This document shows, one piece after another, positions 46,876 to 55,400 of a stretch of DNA of 64,000 bases (positions are counted from its first letter, which is position 1; each line of letters begins with the position of its first letter). The DNA is from Kineosporia mesophila (lineage in GTDB: Bacteria; Actinomycetota; Actinomycetes; Actinomycetales; Kineosporiaceae): the NCBI RefSeq assembly GCF_021129235.1, contig NZ_JAJOMA010000019.1, forward strand, positions 62,001 through 126,000, in the 5' to 3' direction. A program made the translations under genes and the position numbers. The notes under the pieces are model-generated. The model saw only the letters and a program-made list of their open reading frames with translations. It did not search any database and was not told the DNA's origin.

Positions 46876-47149
46876 GGCCGCCGGCTGCCTCTCGATCCGG
46901 GGCGGGCTGGCCGGCGACCCCCAGGAGTTCCTCGCCGCCAGCCGCCGGACCGGGGAGCAGGCCCTGGCCGAGCGGCTGGCCCGGGCGGTGGACGAGGGCG
47001 ACCTGCCGCCCGGCACCGACACGAGCTCCATGGCCCGCTACGTGATGGTGGTGAGCGAGGGCAACGCGGTGCACGCCTCGACGGGGGCGACCCGGGAGCA
47101 GCTGCACGCCACGGTCGATTGGGCCCTCAAAGCCCTCTCCTCTTCGTGA
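46876..47149 (+). pseudogene. TetR regulator remnant, C-terminal domain only
   Basis: The plus frame reads GCLSIRGGLAGDPQEF, LAERLARAVDEGDLPPGTD and MVVSEGNAVHASTGATREQL to a stop at 47149, the usual end of a TetR ligand domain. The HTH and about 110 residues are absent. The join with the SDR remnant lies at ~46872-46880, so one deletion removed both 5' ends and the shared promoter region. Confidence 0.8.
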
Positions 47150-47227
47150 TCATGCAAAGTGGCCCCGGTGTTCTAGAACTCTCTCGCGCAGAGTTCTAGA
47201 ACACCGGGGAGACTTTGCATGATCACG
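47145..47227. terminator. 83-bp near-perfect inverted repeat between convergent genes
   Basis: The arms of 38 bases match except for two adjacent positions (GG versus CT), around a six- to seven-base loop. The ends CGTGATCATGCA are the same as at 45925. It overlaps the last codons of the tetR remnant and lies next to the stop of the aldo/keto reductase gene, a typical site for a bidirectional terminator. No T-tract is present. Confidence 0.85.
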
Positions 47228-47247
47228 GCAGGTTTTGCGCGGGGTGC

Positions 47248-48105
47248 TCAGGCGCCGATGGCGTCCAGTTCCTTCGCCGTCGCCTCGTCGAGCACCAGGT
47301 CGGCCGCGGCGACGTTCTCGCGCAGGTGCGCCACGCTCGACGTGCCCGGGATGAGCAGGATGTTGGGCGAGCGCTGCAGCAGCCAGGCCAGGGCCACGGC
47401 CGCCGGGCGGGTGTGCAGCCGCTCCGCCACCCCGCTGAGCACCGACGACTGCAACGGGCTGAAACCGCCCAGCGGGAAGAACGGCACGAACGAGATGCCT
47501 TGCGCCGCCAGGGAATCGATGAGCGCGTCGTCGGCGCTGCGGTGGGCGATGTTGTAGAGGTTCTGCACGGTGACGACCGGGGCCAGGGTCTGGGCCTCGG
47601 CGACCTGCGCGGCGTTCACCACACTCAGCCCGAGGTGGCGGATCTTGCCCTCGGCCTGCATCTGCGCCAGGGCCGCGAACGGTTCCGCGATCGAGCCCTG
47701 CGACGGGTTCGCCATCGGGTCGCCGAGCCGCAGGTTGGCCACGTCCAGGGCTTCCACCCCGAGGCGCTTCAGGTTCTCCTCGACCTGCTGCCGTAGCTGC
47801 GCCGGCGTGTTCGCGGGAACCCAGCCGCCGGTCTCGTCGCGGTCGTAGCCGACCTTGGTGACGACGGTCAGGTCGTCGTACGGGTGCAGGGCCTCGCGGA
47901 TCAGCTCGTTGGTGACGTGCGGACCGTAGAAGCCGGCCGTGTCGACGTGGGTGACCCCGAGCCCGGGCAGCGCCCGCAGCACGGCCAGGGCCCCGTCCCG
48001 GTCCGGCGGCGGGCCCATCACGCCGGGGCCGGTGAGTTGCATGCTGCCGTAACCCATCCGGGTCACGGTGAGATCGCCCATCGGGTAGGTGCTGTTCTGT
48101 GTCAT
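47248..48105 (-). CDS. Aldo/keto reductase family oxidoreductase
   Basis: Protein of 285 aa from the ATG at 48105; the in-frame extension to 48192 runs into the operator region. THVDTAGFYGPHVTNELI (catalytic Asp, Tyr), VVTKVGYD (Lys), LGLSVVNAAQVAEA and LLIPGTSSVAHLREN are typical. The usual catalytic His position reads VANLRLGD, as in a YdbC-like subgroup. It is divergent from the marR gene and probably controlled by it. Confidence 0.93.
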   Translation of the reverse strand: MTQNSTYPMGDLTVTRMGYGSMQLTGPGVMGPPPDRDGALAVLRALPGLGVTHVDTAGFYGPHVTNELIREALHPYDDLTVVTKVGYDRDETGGWVPANTPAQLRQQVEENLKRLGVEALDVANLRLGDPMANPSQGSIAEPFAALAQMQAEGKIRHLGLSVVNAAQVAEAQTLAPVVTVQNLYNIAHRSADDALIDSLAAQGISFVPFFPLGGFSPLQSSVLSGVAERLHTRPAAVALAWLLQRSPNILLIPGTSSVAHLRENVAAADLVLDEATAKELDAIGA

Positions 48106-48192
48106 GACACCCACCCTGCGGCGGCTGCGGAAACCCAGGTAGTGCTCGGAACAGCCGGTGGACCGGCAGTACCCACCCTCGTCATTCAGCAC

Positions 48193-48204
48193 CCTTAGAT
48201 AAGG
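48193..48204. promoter_or_regulatory. MarR operator-like palindrome, aldo/keto reductase-marR region
   Basis: The arms CCTTA and TAAGG are separated by two bases (GA). Related motifs recur at 48640 and 48669. It lies between two divergent starts, where a MarR dimer would repress both. Confidence 0.6.
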
Positions 48205-48226
48205 ATCAGGAGATTAGAGTGGACGC

Positions 48227-48643
48227 ATGACTTCCTCCCTCCAGGATGTGGGCCTGGCCGTGAAACGTCTTCAGTGGCGGCACCATCGCGAGACCAACAC
48301 CCGGCTGGCCACCCTGGGTCTCTCGCTGGCGCAGTGGGACGTGCTCCGGCATCTCCACGACCAGCCGGACGCCTCGCTCCACACCCTGGCCCTGCTCACC
48401 TTCCAGACCGACCAGTCCATGGGCTCGCTCGCGACACGGATGATCGACCGGGGACTCCTACGGCGCCTGAGCGGCCCCGGCCGGGCCGTGCGGCACGAAA
48501 TCACCGACGTCGGCGAGGATCTGCGGGAGAAGGGCAGCGGAATTCTGGACGATGTGCTCGGGGAGACCGTGGGGCAGCTCTCCGACCGGGAGCGCGCCAC
48601 ACTCGAGAAGCTGCTGCGGAAGGCGACCCCGGACCCTTACTAA
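48227..48643 (+). CDS. MarR-family transcriptional regulator
   Basis: Protein of 138 aa from the ATG at 48227, with CAGGAG upstream. The winged helix LSLAQWDVLRHLHDQPDASLHTLALLTFQTDQ, then GLLRRLSGPGRAVRHEITD, is typical. Its neighbours on both sides (an aldo/keto reductase and an alpha/beta hydrolase) have matching palindromes in front, so it is likely to be an autoregulated repressor of both. Confidence 0.94.
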   Translation: MTSSLQDVGLAVKRLQWRHHRETNTRLATLGLSLAQWDVLRHLHDQPDASLHTLALLTFQTDQSMGSLATRMIDRGLLRRLSGPGRAVRHEITDVGEDLREKGSGILDDVLGETVGQLSDRERATLEKLLRKATPDPY

Positions 48644-48680
48644 GGTTGCTTAGTTGAAGAGACGGATCTAAGGTTCCTTA
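48640..48680. promoter_or_regulatory. Two operator-like palindromes before the hydrolase gene
   Basis: CTAAG-GTTG-CTTAG lies at 48640-48653, overlapping the end of marR, and TAAGG-TT-CCTTA at 48669-48680, ending just before the ATG at 48682. They share the TAAGG/CCTTA half-site with 48193-48204 and suggest cooperative MarR binding. Confidence 0.6.
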
Positions 48681-48681
48681 T

Positions 48682-49473
48682 ATGAAGACGACCAGCGACA
48701 CCGTTCACCTCCCCGTCGACGGCCTCGGCGCCGTCGACGTGACCCTGACCGACACCGGAACGGGCCGTCCCGTGCTGTTGCTGCACGGCGGGGGCGGCCC
48801 GGCCACGGTGCTGCCGTGGGGCGACCGGCTGGCCGGGAGCCGCCCGGCGCGGGTGATCACGCCGATCCACCCGGGTTTCGACGGAACCACCCGCCCGGAC
48901 GCGCTGACCGGCGTCCCCCATCTCGCTTCCCTCTACATCGCCCTGCTCGAGCACTTGGACCTGACCGGTGTCACCGTGGTCGGCAACTCGATCGGCGGCT
49001 GGATCACCGCCGAAATGGCCACCCTGGCCAACAGTTCGAGGGTCAGCGGATTCGTCATCGTCGACGGCGTCGGGCTGGAGGTGCCCGGGCATCCGGTGGC
49101 GGTCGGTCTCTCCCCGGCCGAACTGGCCCAGCACGCCTACTACGACCCGGCCCGGTTCGGGATCGATCCGACGGTCCTCCCGCCCGAACGACGCGCGCAG
49201 ATGGCGGCCAACGGGCAGGTCCTGGCCCTCTACGCCGGCGCCACGATGACAGACCCCACGCTCGCGGAACGCCTTTCCGCCGTGAGCACCCCGACCGCCG
49301 TGATCTGGGGCGAGGCCGACCGGATCGCCGGCCCCGAGTACGGCAAGGCCCTCGCCCACGCGATTCCCGGGGCCCAGTTCGAGGTGCTCCCGAAAACCGG
49401 CCATCTGCCTCAGATCGAGACCCCGGACCTACTGGTCGACCGGGTCTGGGCCTTCATCACCCAGCCCAGCTGA
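48682..49473 (+). CDS. Alpha/beta hydrolase
   Basis: Protein of 263 aa from the ATG at 48682. LLLHGGGGPATVLPWGDRL forms the oxyanion region, VVGNSIGGWITAEMA carries the nucleophile Ser, and GEADRI plus KTGHLPQIE supply the Asp and His of the triad. The substrate is not known. The start codon is next to a MarR-type operator. Confidence 0.94.
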   Translation: MKTTSDTVHLPVDGLGAVDVTLTDTGTGRPVLLLHGGGGPATVLPWGDRLAGSRPARVITPIHPGFDGTTRPDALTGVPHLASLYIALLEHLDLTGVTVVGNSIGGWITAEMATLANSSRVSGFVIVDGVGLEVPGHPVAVGLSPAELAQHAYYDPARFGIDPTVLPPERRAQMAANGQVLALYAGATMTDPTLAERLSAVSTPTAVIWGEADRIAGPEYGKALAHAIPGAQFEVLPKTGHLPQIETPDLLVDRVWAFITQPS

Positions 49474-49530
49474 TGTCGAAGCCGCCCCCCGCTCGTGATC
49501 AGGCCAAGAGATGGGGGACGAAGTCAGGGG

Positions 49531-50133
49531 TCAGTTGGGTACGGCGATCACGGTCTGGCCGGGGAAGCTGGGATTCTGGGCCTCGTCGAGCATGGCCGCC
49601 GCCACGGCCGCACGGCTGATGCCGGCCGGGAAGAGGCGTTTCGGTGCGTCTTTCAGGGTCAGGGTGCGGTGGGCCGCGGGTCCGTCGCCCATCGGGCCGA
49701 CGTGGAAGACCGTGCCCCCCGCAGCCCGGATCGTGGCATCGGCGGCAGTCTTGTCGGGAAGCTCACCGCGCATGAACAGGGAGAGCAGCGACCGGGTGAG
49801 AAACCCGGCGGCCTGGGCCGATTCCCCGGTTCCGTAGGCACCGAGCCAGACGATCCGGCCGACACCGGACGCCACCGCCGCCTTCGCACCCGCCACCAGC
49901 GTGCCAGGCGGCCCACCCAGCGCCGAGACCAGTACGTCGCTGCCCTTGACGGCCTTCACCACCGAATCCGCGTCGTTGACATCGACGGCGGCACGTTCGA
50001 GACCTGGTCGCTCCGGCATCCGCGAAGGATCCCGAACCAGTGCCGTGACCTCGAGGCCGCGCGTCAACGCGTCCTCCATGAGCAGTGAACCGACCTTGCC
50101 GGACGCACCCAGAATCGCCACCCGCATGGTCAC
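49531..50133 (-). CDS. NAD(P)-binding NmrA/SDR-like protein
   Basis: Protein of 200 aa. The Rossmann start VAILGASGKVGSLLMEDAL and ALVRDPSRMPERPGLE, then GRIVWLGAYGTGES, match atypical SDR/NmrA-like proteins. GTG 50133 overlaps the upstream stop by four bases (GTGA); ATG 50127 is an alternative. It is cotranscribed with the inositol-monophosphatase-like gene. Confidence 0.9.
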   Translation of the reverse strand: MTMRVAILGASGKVGSLLMEDALTRGLEVTALVRDPSRMPERPGLERAAVDVNDADSVVKAVKGSDVLVSALGGPPGTLVAGAKAAVASGVGRIVWLGAYGTGESAQAAGFLTRSLLSLFMRGELPDKTAADATIRAAGGTVFHVGPMGDGPAAHRTLTLKDAPKRLFPAGISRAAVAAAMLDEAQNPSFPGQTVIAVPN

Positions 50134-50915
50134 TTCACCTCACCGAGCACGTCGAGGGCCGCCGCGTGCAGGCCGGGCGCCGCCGCGAGGTACGCGCCGC
50201 CTTCGATTCGCCAAGGGCTGCCGTCCAGATGGGTGACGACGGCGCCGGCCTCCCGCACGATCAGCACCGGGGCGATGTGGGAGCGGACGTTGTCGAACTG
50301 CCAGTGCAGGTCCATGCGCCCGGCCGCGACCTGCGCCAGCTGATGGGTGACGGGCACGGACATCCGCACGTAGAGCGCCGCCTGCAGCATGGCGGTGATC
50401 GCGGTGCCGACCCGCCGGGCCTGCGCCGGCTCACGGGAGGGCTTGGCCTGGCCGGTCCCGACCAGGGCCACCGCCAGGTCGCTCTTGGCCGACACCTGCA
50501 CGGGCTTGCCGTTGAGCCGGGCTCCCCCGCCCGAGACGGCGGTGAAGAGCTCGTCGGCCAGCGGAGCGTAGAGCACGGCCAGTTCCGGACGGCCGTCACG
50601 CACCAGACTCACGCCGACGTTCCAGTCGATCATGCCGTGCACCGTGTTGACGTTGCCCCCGACCGGGTCGACCACCCACCGGTCACCCTCGGGCATCGGG
50701 CCGGTGCCGTGCTCGTCCTGGTCCCACTGCGAACCGGGGAGAGCCGCCAGCAGGGCCGGGCGCAGCTGCGCCGTCACGATGTCTTCGTTACTGCGGATCG
50801 CGGCCATCAGCTCTTCGCCCGTCGAGGGGCGGGACTCGGTGGAGTACTGCTCCAGCAGGCGGATTCCGGCAGCGCGGACGGCCTCGCTGACTGCGGTGAG
50901 AAGCTCGGAAGACAT
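50130..50915 (-). CDS. Inositol monophosphatase-like protein with altered active site
   Basis: Protein of 261 aa from the ATG at 50915. The fold signature WVVDPVGGNVNTVHGMIDW aligns with the usual WxxDPIDGTxNF motif, but the second metal-binding Asp is Gly (G86), and the distal WD motif reads NVRSHIAPVLIVREAGA, without the expected Asp. Two catalytic metal ligands therefore appear lost, so it may be a pseudoenzyme or act on a different substrate. It lies upstream of the NmrA-like gene and divergent from lysR. Confidence 0.85.
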   Translation of the reverse strand: MSSELLTAVSEAVRAAGIRLLEQYSTESRPSTGEELMAAIRSNEDIVTAQLRPALLAALPGSQWDQDEHGTGPMPEGDRWVVDPVGGNVNTVHGMIDWNVGVSLVRDGRPELAVLYAPLADELFTAVSGGGARLNGKPVQVSAKSDLAVALVGTGQAKPSREPAQARRVGTAITAMLQAALYVRMSVPVTHQLAQVAAGRMDLHWQFDNVRSHIAPVLIVREAGAVVTHLDGSPWRIEGGAYLAAAPGLHAAALDVLGEVK

Positions 50916-50981
50916 GCCATCAGCCTCCCCGGAGCCGAGAATTAAGTCCAGTGCACTCTTGACAACCGATAGTTTACTTTC

Positions 50982-51869
50982 ATGCAACTGGACTTGAACC
51001 TGCTCACGGCGCTGGACGCCCTGCTGGACGAGGGCAGTGTGACCGGTGCCGCGGATCGGCTGCGCCTGTCCACGCCGGCCGTGAGCCGCACGCTGGGGCG
51101 CATCCGGCGGCTCACGGGTGACGACATCCTGGTGCGGACGGGACGCAGCATGACCCCGACGCCGTACGCCCTGGCGATCCGCGAGCCGGTGCGCGATCTG
51201 GTGCGGCAGGCCCAGGCCCTGCTGACTCCGTTGCGTGAACTCGATCTGGCCACCCTGGAGCGGACTTTCACCCTGCGCTGCCACGACGCGCTCGCCACCT
51301 CACTGGCCCCGGAACTGCTGCGGCAGGTCAGTGATCAGGCTCCGGGGGTACAGCTGCGCTTCCTGGCCGAAACTGCCACGGACACGGACGATCTCCGGCA
51401 CGGCAAGGTCGATCTGGAGCTCGGCGGGAGCACACCGCAGCTGCCGGAGTTCCGTTCCGAGACGATCCGGCATGACCCCCTCGTGGCCGTGATGCGGCGG
51501 GGGCATCCCCACGCCGGGAGCCTGGACCTGGAGAGCTACGCCGCGCAGACCCACGTGCTGGTCTCGCGCCGCGGCCGTCTCAGCGATCCGATCGACGAGA
51601 TCCTGGCCTCGCACGGCCTGCGCCGCCGGGTACTCGCCGCCGTCGCCACGACCGCGGCCGCCGCTTTGGTGATCAGCCGCAGCGACAGCCTGATGACCGC
51701 ACCGTCCATCACCTGCCGGCCCCTGATCGAGGCGTTCGGCCTGATCACCGCCCCTCTCCCCCTGACGGTGCCCGACGCGTCCGTCATTGCCGTCTGGCAT
51801 CAGCGCTACGAGACGGATGCGGCCCATGCGTGGCTGAGGGGGAAGGTGCGGGAAGCCCACGGCGCCTGA
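50982..51869 (+). CDS. LysR-family transcriptional regulator
   Basis: Protein of 295 aa from the ATG at 50982. The HTH LLTALDALLDEGSVTGAADRL and RLSTPAVSRTLGRIRRL is typical of LysR, followed by a substrate-binding domain (TFTLRCHDALATSLAPELL). It is divergent from the IMPase-like/NmrA operon across 66 bases, the usual layout for a regulator and its target. Confidence 0.95.
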   Translation: MQLDLNLLTALDALLDEGSVTGAADRLRLSTPAVSRTLGRIRRLTGDDILVRTGRSMTPTPYALAIREPVRDLVRQAQALLTPLRELDLATLERTFTLRCHDALATSLAPELLRQVSDQAPGVQLRFLAETATDTDDLRHGKVDLELGGSTPQLPEFRSETIRHDPLVAVMRRGHPHAGSLDLESYAAQTHVLVSRRGRLSDPIDEILASHGLRRRVLAAVATTAAAALVISRSDSLMTAPSITCRPLIEAFGLITAPLPLTVPDASVIAVWHQRYETDAAHAWLRGKVREAHGA

Positions 51870-51933
51870 CGGCGCGTACGTACCCGCGCGGACTGGGTAG
51901 GCCGTGGGCGCGCTCGCCCTGGATGAACCATCA

Positions 51934-51987
51934 GCGTTGTGTACACATGGTTCACCTGGTACCAGGTGAACCATGTGTACACAACGC
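51934..51987. repeat. 54-bp perfect palindrome, copy 2
   Basis: The 27-base arms are perfectly complementary, with centre GGTACC at 51958-51963 and ends GCGTTGTGTACAC. Compared with copy 1 at 31499, four positions per arm differ, and every change is matched by its complement in the other arm. It lies 65 bases after the lysR stop, in a convergent region. Confidence 0.95.
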
Positions 51988-52040
51988 GCAGGCCTCTTCC
52001 CCTCACCGGCATCAGCGGCCCGGCGTGGGCTCCAACACCG

Positions 52041-52149
52041 GGTGCTGCCGGCGTGCCTACTCAGCGGGTGCTGCCGGCACGCCCACACAGACGGTGCTGC
52101 CGGCACGCCCACTCAGACGGTGCTGCCGGCGCGCCCACTCAGACGGTGC
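52041..52149. repeat. 26-bp tandem repeat, four copies plus a partial
   Basis: Units start at 52041, 52067, 52093, 52119 and 52145 (partial) and share GGTGCTGCCGGC and CACTCAGAC. The sequence has no gene and no spacers, so it is not a CRISPR array. It lies between copy 2 of the palindrome and the DUF6300 gene. Confidence 0.9.
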
Positions 52150-52153
52150 GACG

Positions 52154-52480
52154 TCAGCACCCGTCCCCGTGGCCGGGCCCGCCCGGCGACGACCGCTTGG
52201 CTCGCGCCGTGGCCAGCCATCTCGCGATGAGGGCCGAGCCCTGGTCGACGTTCTCCAGGTTGATCTGGCCGTGCACCGCGAAATAGGTGATGAGCGGACC
52301 GGCGTCGGGGTGGTCGATGTCGCAGGCCTCGCAGAGCACCGCGACCCCCGACCCGGTGATCGTGTCCGGCACGACGGCGGACATGATCCCGGGCCGGGAA
52401 CAGTCGGGGCAGTCGACGGTTTCGGCTGTCGTCTCGACCGTGACGGGAACCCCGCCGTTGCCCCGGCCCGGTCGGGTCAC
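52154..52480 (-). CDS. DUF6300-type zinc-binding protein, coupled to dnaE
   Basis: Protein of 108 aa from the GTG at 52480, overlapping the dnaE stop as GTGA. Two CxxC pairs, CPDCSRPG and LCEACD, and ITYFAVHGQI resemble the DUF6300 family of small actinobacterial proteins. A structural zinc site is likely; the function is unknown. Coupling to dnaE suggests it is made together with the polymerase, but this may be coincidental. Confidence 0.75.
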   Translation of the reverse strand: MTRPGRGNGGVPVTVETTAETVDCPDCSRPGIMSAVVPDTITGSGVAVLCEACDIDHPDAGPLITYFAVHGQINLENVDQGSALIARWLATARAKRSSPGGPGHGDGC

Positions 52481-55400
52481 AGGGTGACCGCGGTGGAACC
52501 CAGCAGCGCCTTCAGCTCACCCATCAGGGCCCCACTGATGGCGACCGAGTAGTTGGGCAGCTCCATCACCGTCTCGCGCCGGTTGTGCGAGCGCAGACAC
52601 AGATGGACGGGGGTGTCGCCGGGGTGGTTGGTGAGGATTTGGCGCATCTTCTCGGTCAGGTCGGGGACGACCCGGTGGGTCGGGATCGAAAGGATGATCG
52701 GCGCGGTTCCGCCCGAGACGGTGGAGACGTCGAGGATCTTCATCTCCCTCCCCATCATCGAGAAGGCGCCCTCCCGGTCCTGGATGATGCCGGTGACCGA
52801 CACCACCAGGTCTTCGGTGACCTCGGGGGCGATCGCCATCCAGGACTGGCCGAAGAACGACACCTCGATGGCGGCGTCCTTGTCTTCGACCATCAGCTTG
52901 GCCCAGGGGTTTCCGCTCTTGGCCGAGACCCGGCGCTCGACCATGGTGACGAGGCCGGAGAGTGTGACGTTGCCCTGCGGCGGGCCGTCCAGGTTGAGCA
53001 GCTCGGCGATCGACAGGTCGCGCTCGCGGGCCAGGATGCGCTCGGTGCCGTCGAGCGGGTGGCTGGAGACGTACAGGCCCAGCATGTCGCGCTCGATGGC
53101 AAGCAGTTCCTTACGGCCCCACTCGCTCTCGTCAATGTCGAGCTGGAGGCCGAAGGTCTCGTCGGGGCCGGTGTCGAGCGTGCCGAACAGGTCGTCCTGA
53201 CCGATACCGGCAGCCCGCTTGACCCCCATGACCGCGTCCACGGCTGCTTCCGCGACCTTGACCAGACCCTTACGGGTGTGACCGAGGGAGTCGAAAGCGC
53301 CTCCCCGGATGAGGGAATCGATCGCGCGCTTGTTGCAGGCAGGCAGGTCGATCTTGTCGAGGAAATCGGAGAACGAGGTGAAGGCGCCCTTCTCCGTCCG
53401 GGCCGCGACGATGGCCTCGATGACGTTGTCGCCGACGTTGCGGATGGCCCGCAGGCCGAAGCGCACGTTCTCGCCGACGGCGGTGAAGTCGGAGACCGAT
53501 TCGTTGATGTCGGGCTGGAGGACCTTGATGCCGATCGAACGGGCGTCGGCCAGGTAGATGGCGGCCTTGTCCTTGCTGTCGTCGACCGAGGTCAGCAGGG
53601 CCGCGGCGTATTCGGCCGGGTAGTTGGCCTTGAGGTAGGCGGTCCAGTAGGCGACGAGCCCGTAGCCGGCGGTGTGCGACTTGTTGAAGGCGTAACCGGC
53701 GAACGGGAGCATGACGTCCCACAGCGCCTTGATCGCCTCGTCGCGGTAGCCGTTCGCCTTCATCCCGGTCTCGAAGGTGACGAACTCCTTCTCCAGGATC
53801 TCCTTCTTCTTCTTACCCATGGCCCGGCGCAGCAGGTCGGCCTGGCCCAGGGTGTAACCGGCCACGGCCCGGGCGGTCGCCATGATCTGCTCTTGGTAGA
53901 CGAGCAGGTGAAAAGTGTTACCCAGGATCGGTTCCAGGACCTCTTCGAGGTCGGGGTGGATCGGGACGACTTCCTGCTTACCGGTTTTCCGCAGCGCGTA
54001 GTTGGTGTGCGCGTTGGCGGCCATCGGGCCCGGCCGGTACAGCGCGAGCACGGCCGCGATGTCTTCGAACCGGGTCGGCTCCATCAGTTTCAGCAGCGAG
54101 CGCATGGGCCCGCCGTCGAGCTGGAACACGCCGAGGGTCTCGCCCCGGGCCAGGAGCTTGTACGTCTTCTCGTCGTCGAGGGGCATCGTCAGGGTGTCGA
54201 GCTTCACCCCGGTGTTGGTCTCGATGATCTTGATGGCATGGTCGATGATGCCGAGGTTCCGCAGACCGAGGAAGTCCATCTTCATCAGGCCCATTTCCTC
54301 GCACTGAGGATAGGAGAAGCCTGTGAGCAGCGTTCCGTCGGACGTGCGCTTGTGCATCGGTACCAGGTCGAGCAGCGGTGCGGAGGAAAGGATCACGGCC
54401 GCGGCGTGGACGCCGGTGCCCCGGATCAGGCCCTCAATGCCCAGACCGGTGTTGTAGATCCGCTTGACCTCGGGGTCGGTCTCGATCAGGGTCCGGATCT
54501 CGCCGCCCTCGGCGTACCGGGCGTGGTTCTTGTCGAACAGGTCACCGAGCGGGACGCCCTTACCCATGACGTCCGGCGGCATGGCCTTGGTGATGCGGTC
54601 ACCCATGGAGAACGGGTAGCCCAGGATGCGGTTCGCGTCCTTCACCGCGGCCTTGGCCTTGATGGTGCCGAAAGTGTTCACCTGGGAGGTGTATTCGGCG
54701 CCGTACTTCTCGGTGACGTACTTGACCATCTTGTCGCGCTGACGGTCGTCGAAGTCGAGGTCGACATCGGGAGGGCTGATGCGGTCGGGGTTGAGGAACC
54801 GCTCGAACAGCAGCTCGTGCTCCAGCGGGTCCAGCTCGGTGATGCGCGTGGCGTAGGCCACGATCGAGCCGGTGGCCGAACCACGGCCCGGCCCGACGGG
54901 GACGCCGGTGTCGCGGGCCTGGCGGCAGATGTCGGACACGATGAGGAAGTAGCTGGAGAACCCCATCGGACCGATGACCTTCATCTCGGTCTCGTACCGC
55001 TCGATCACGTTCTGCGGGATCGGGTCGCCGTAGCGCTTCTTCAGCCCGATCTCGACCTGCTGGCGCAGGTAAGACTCCTGGGTCTCCCCGGCCGGCACGT
55101 CGAACTGCGGCATCCGGTCGACGTAGGTGAAGACCTCGTCGTACGGGTCGACCATCTCGGCCACGAGCAGCGTGTTGTCGCAGGCCTGCGGCAACTCCCG
55201 GAAGAGCGAGCGCATCTCGTCGGAGGTCTTCAGGTAGTACCCGGCGCCGTTGAACTTGAAGCGGTTGGGGTCGTCCTTGTTCTTACCCACACCGATGCAC
55301 AGCAGGCTGTCGTGCGCGTCCGCCTCGGACTCCAGCACGTAGTGCGAGTCGTTGGTGGCCAGCAGCGGGATGTCCAGGTGCTTGGCGAGCTTGAGCAGGT

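Noticed and set aside
52041-52149. CRISPR array
   Set aside because: The units are directly adjacent, with no spacers and no cas genes in the window.
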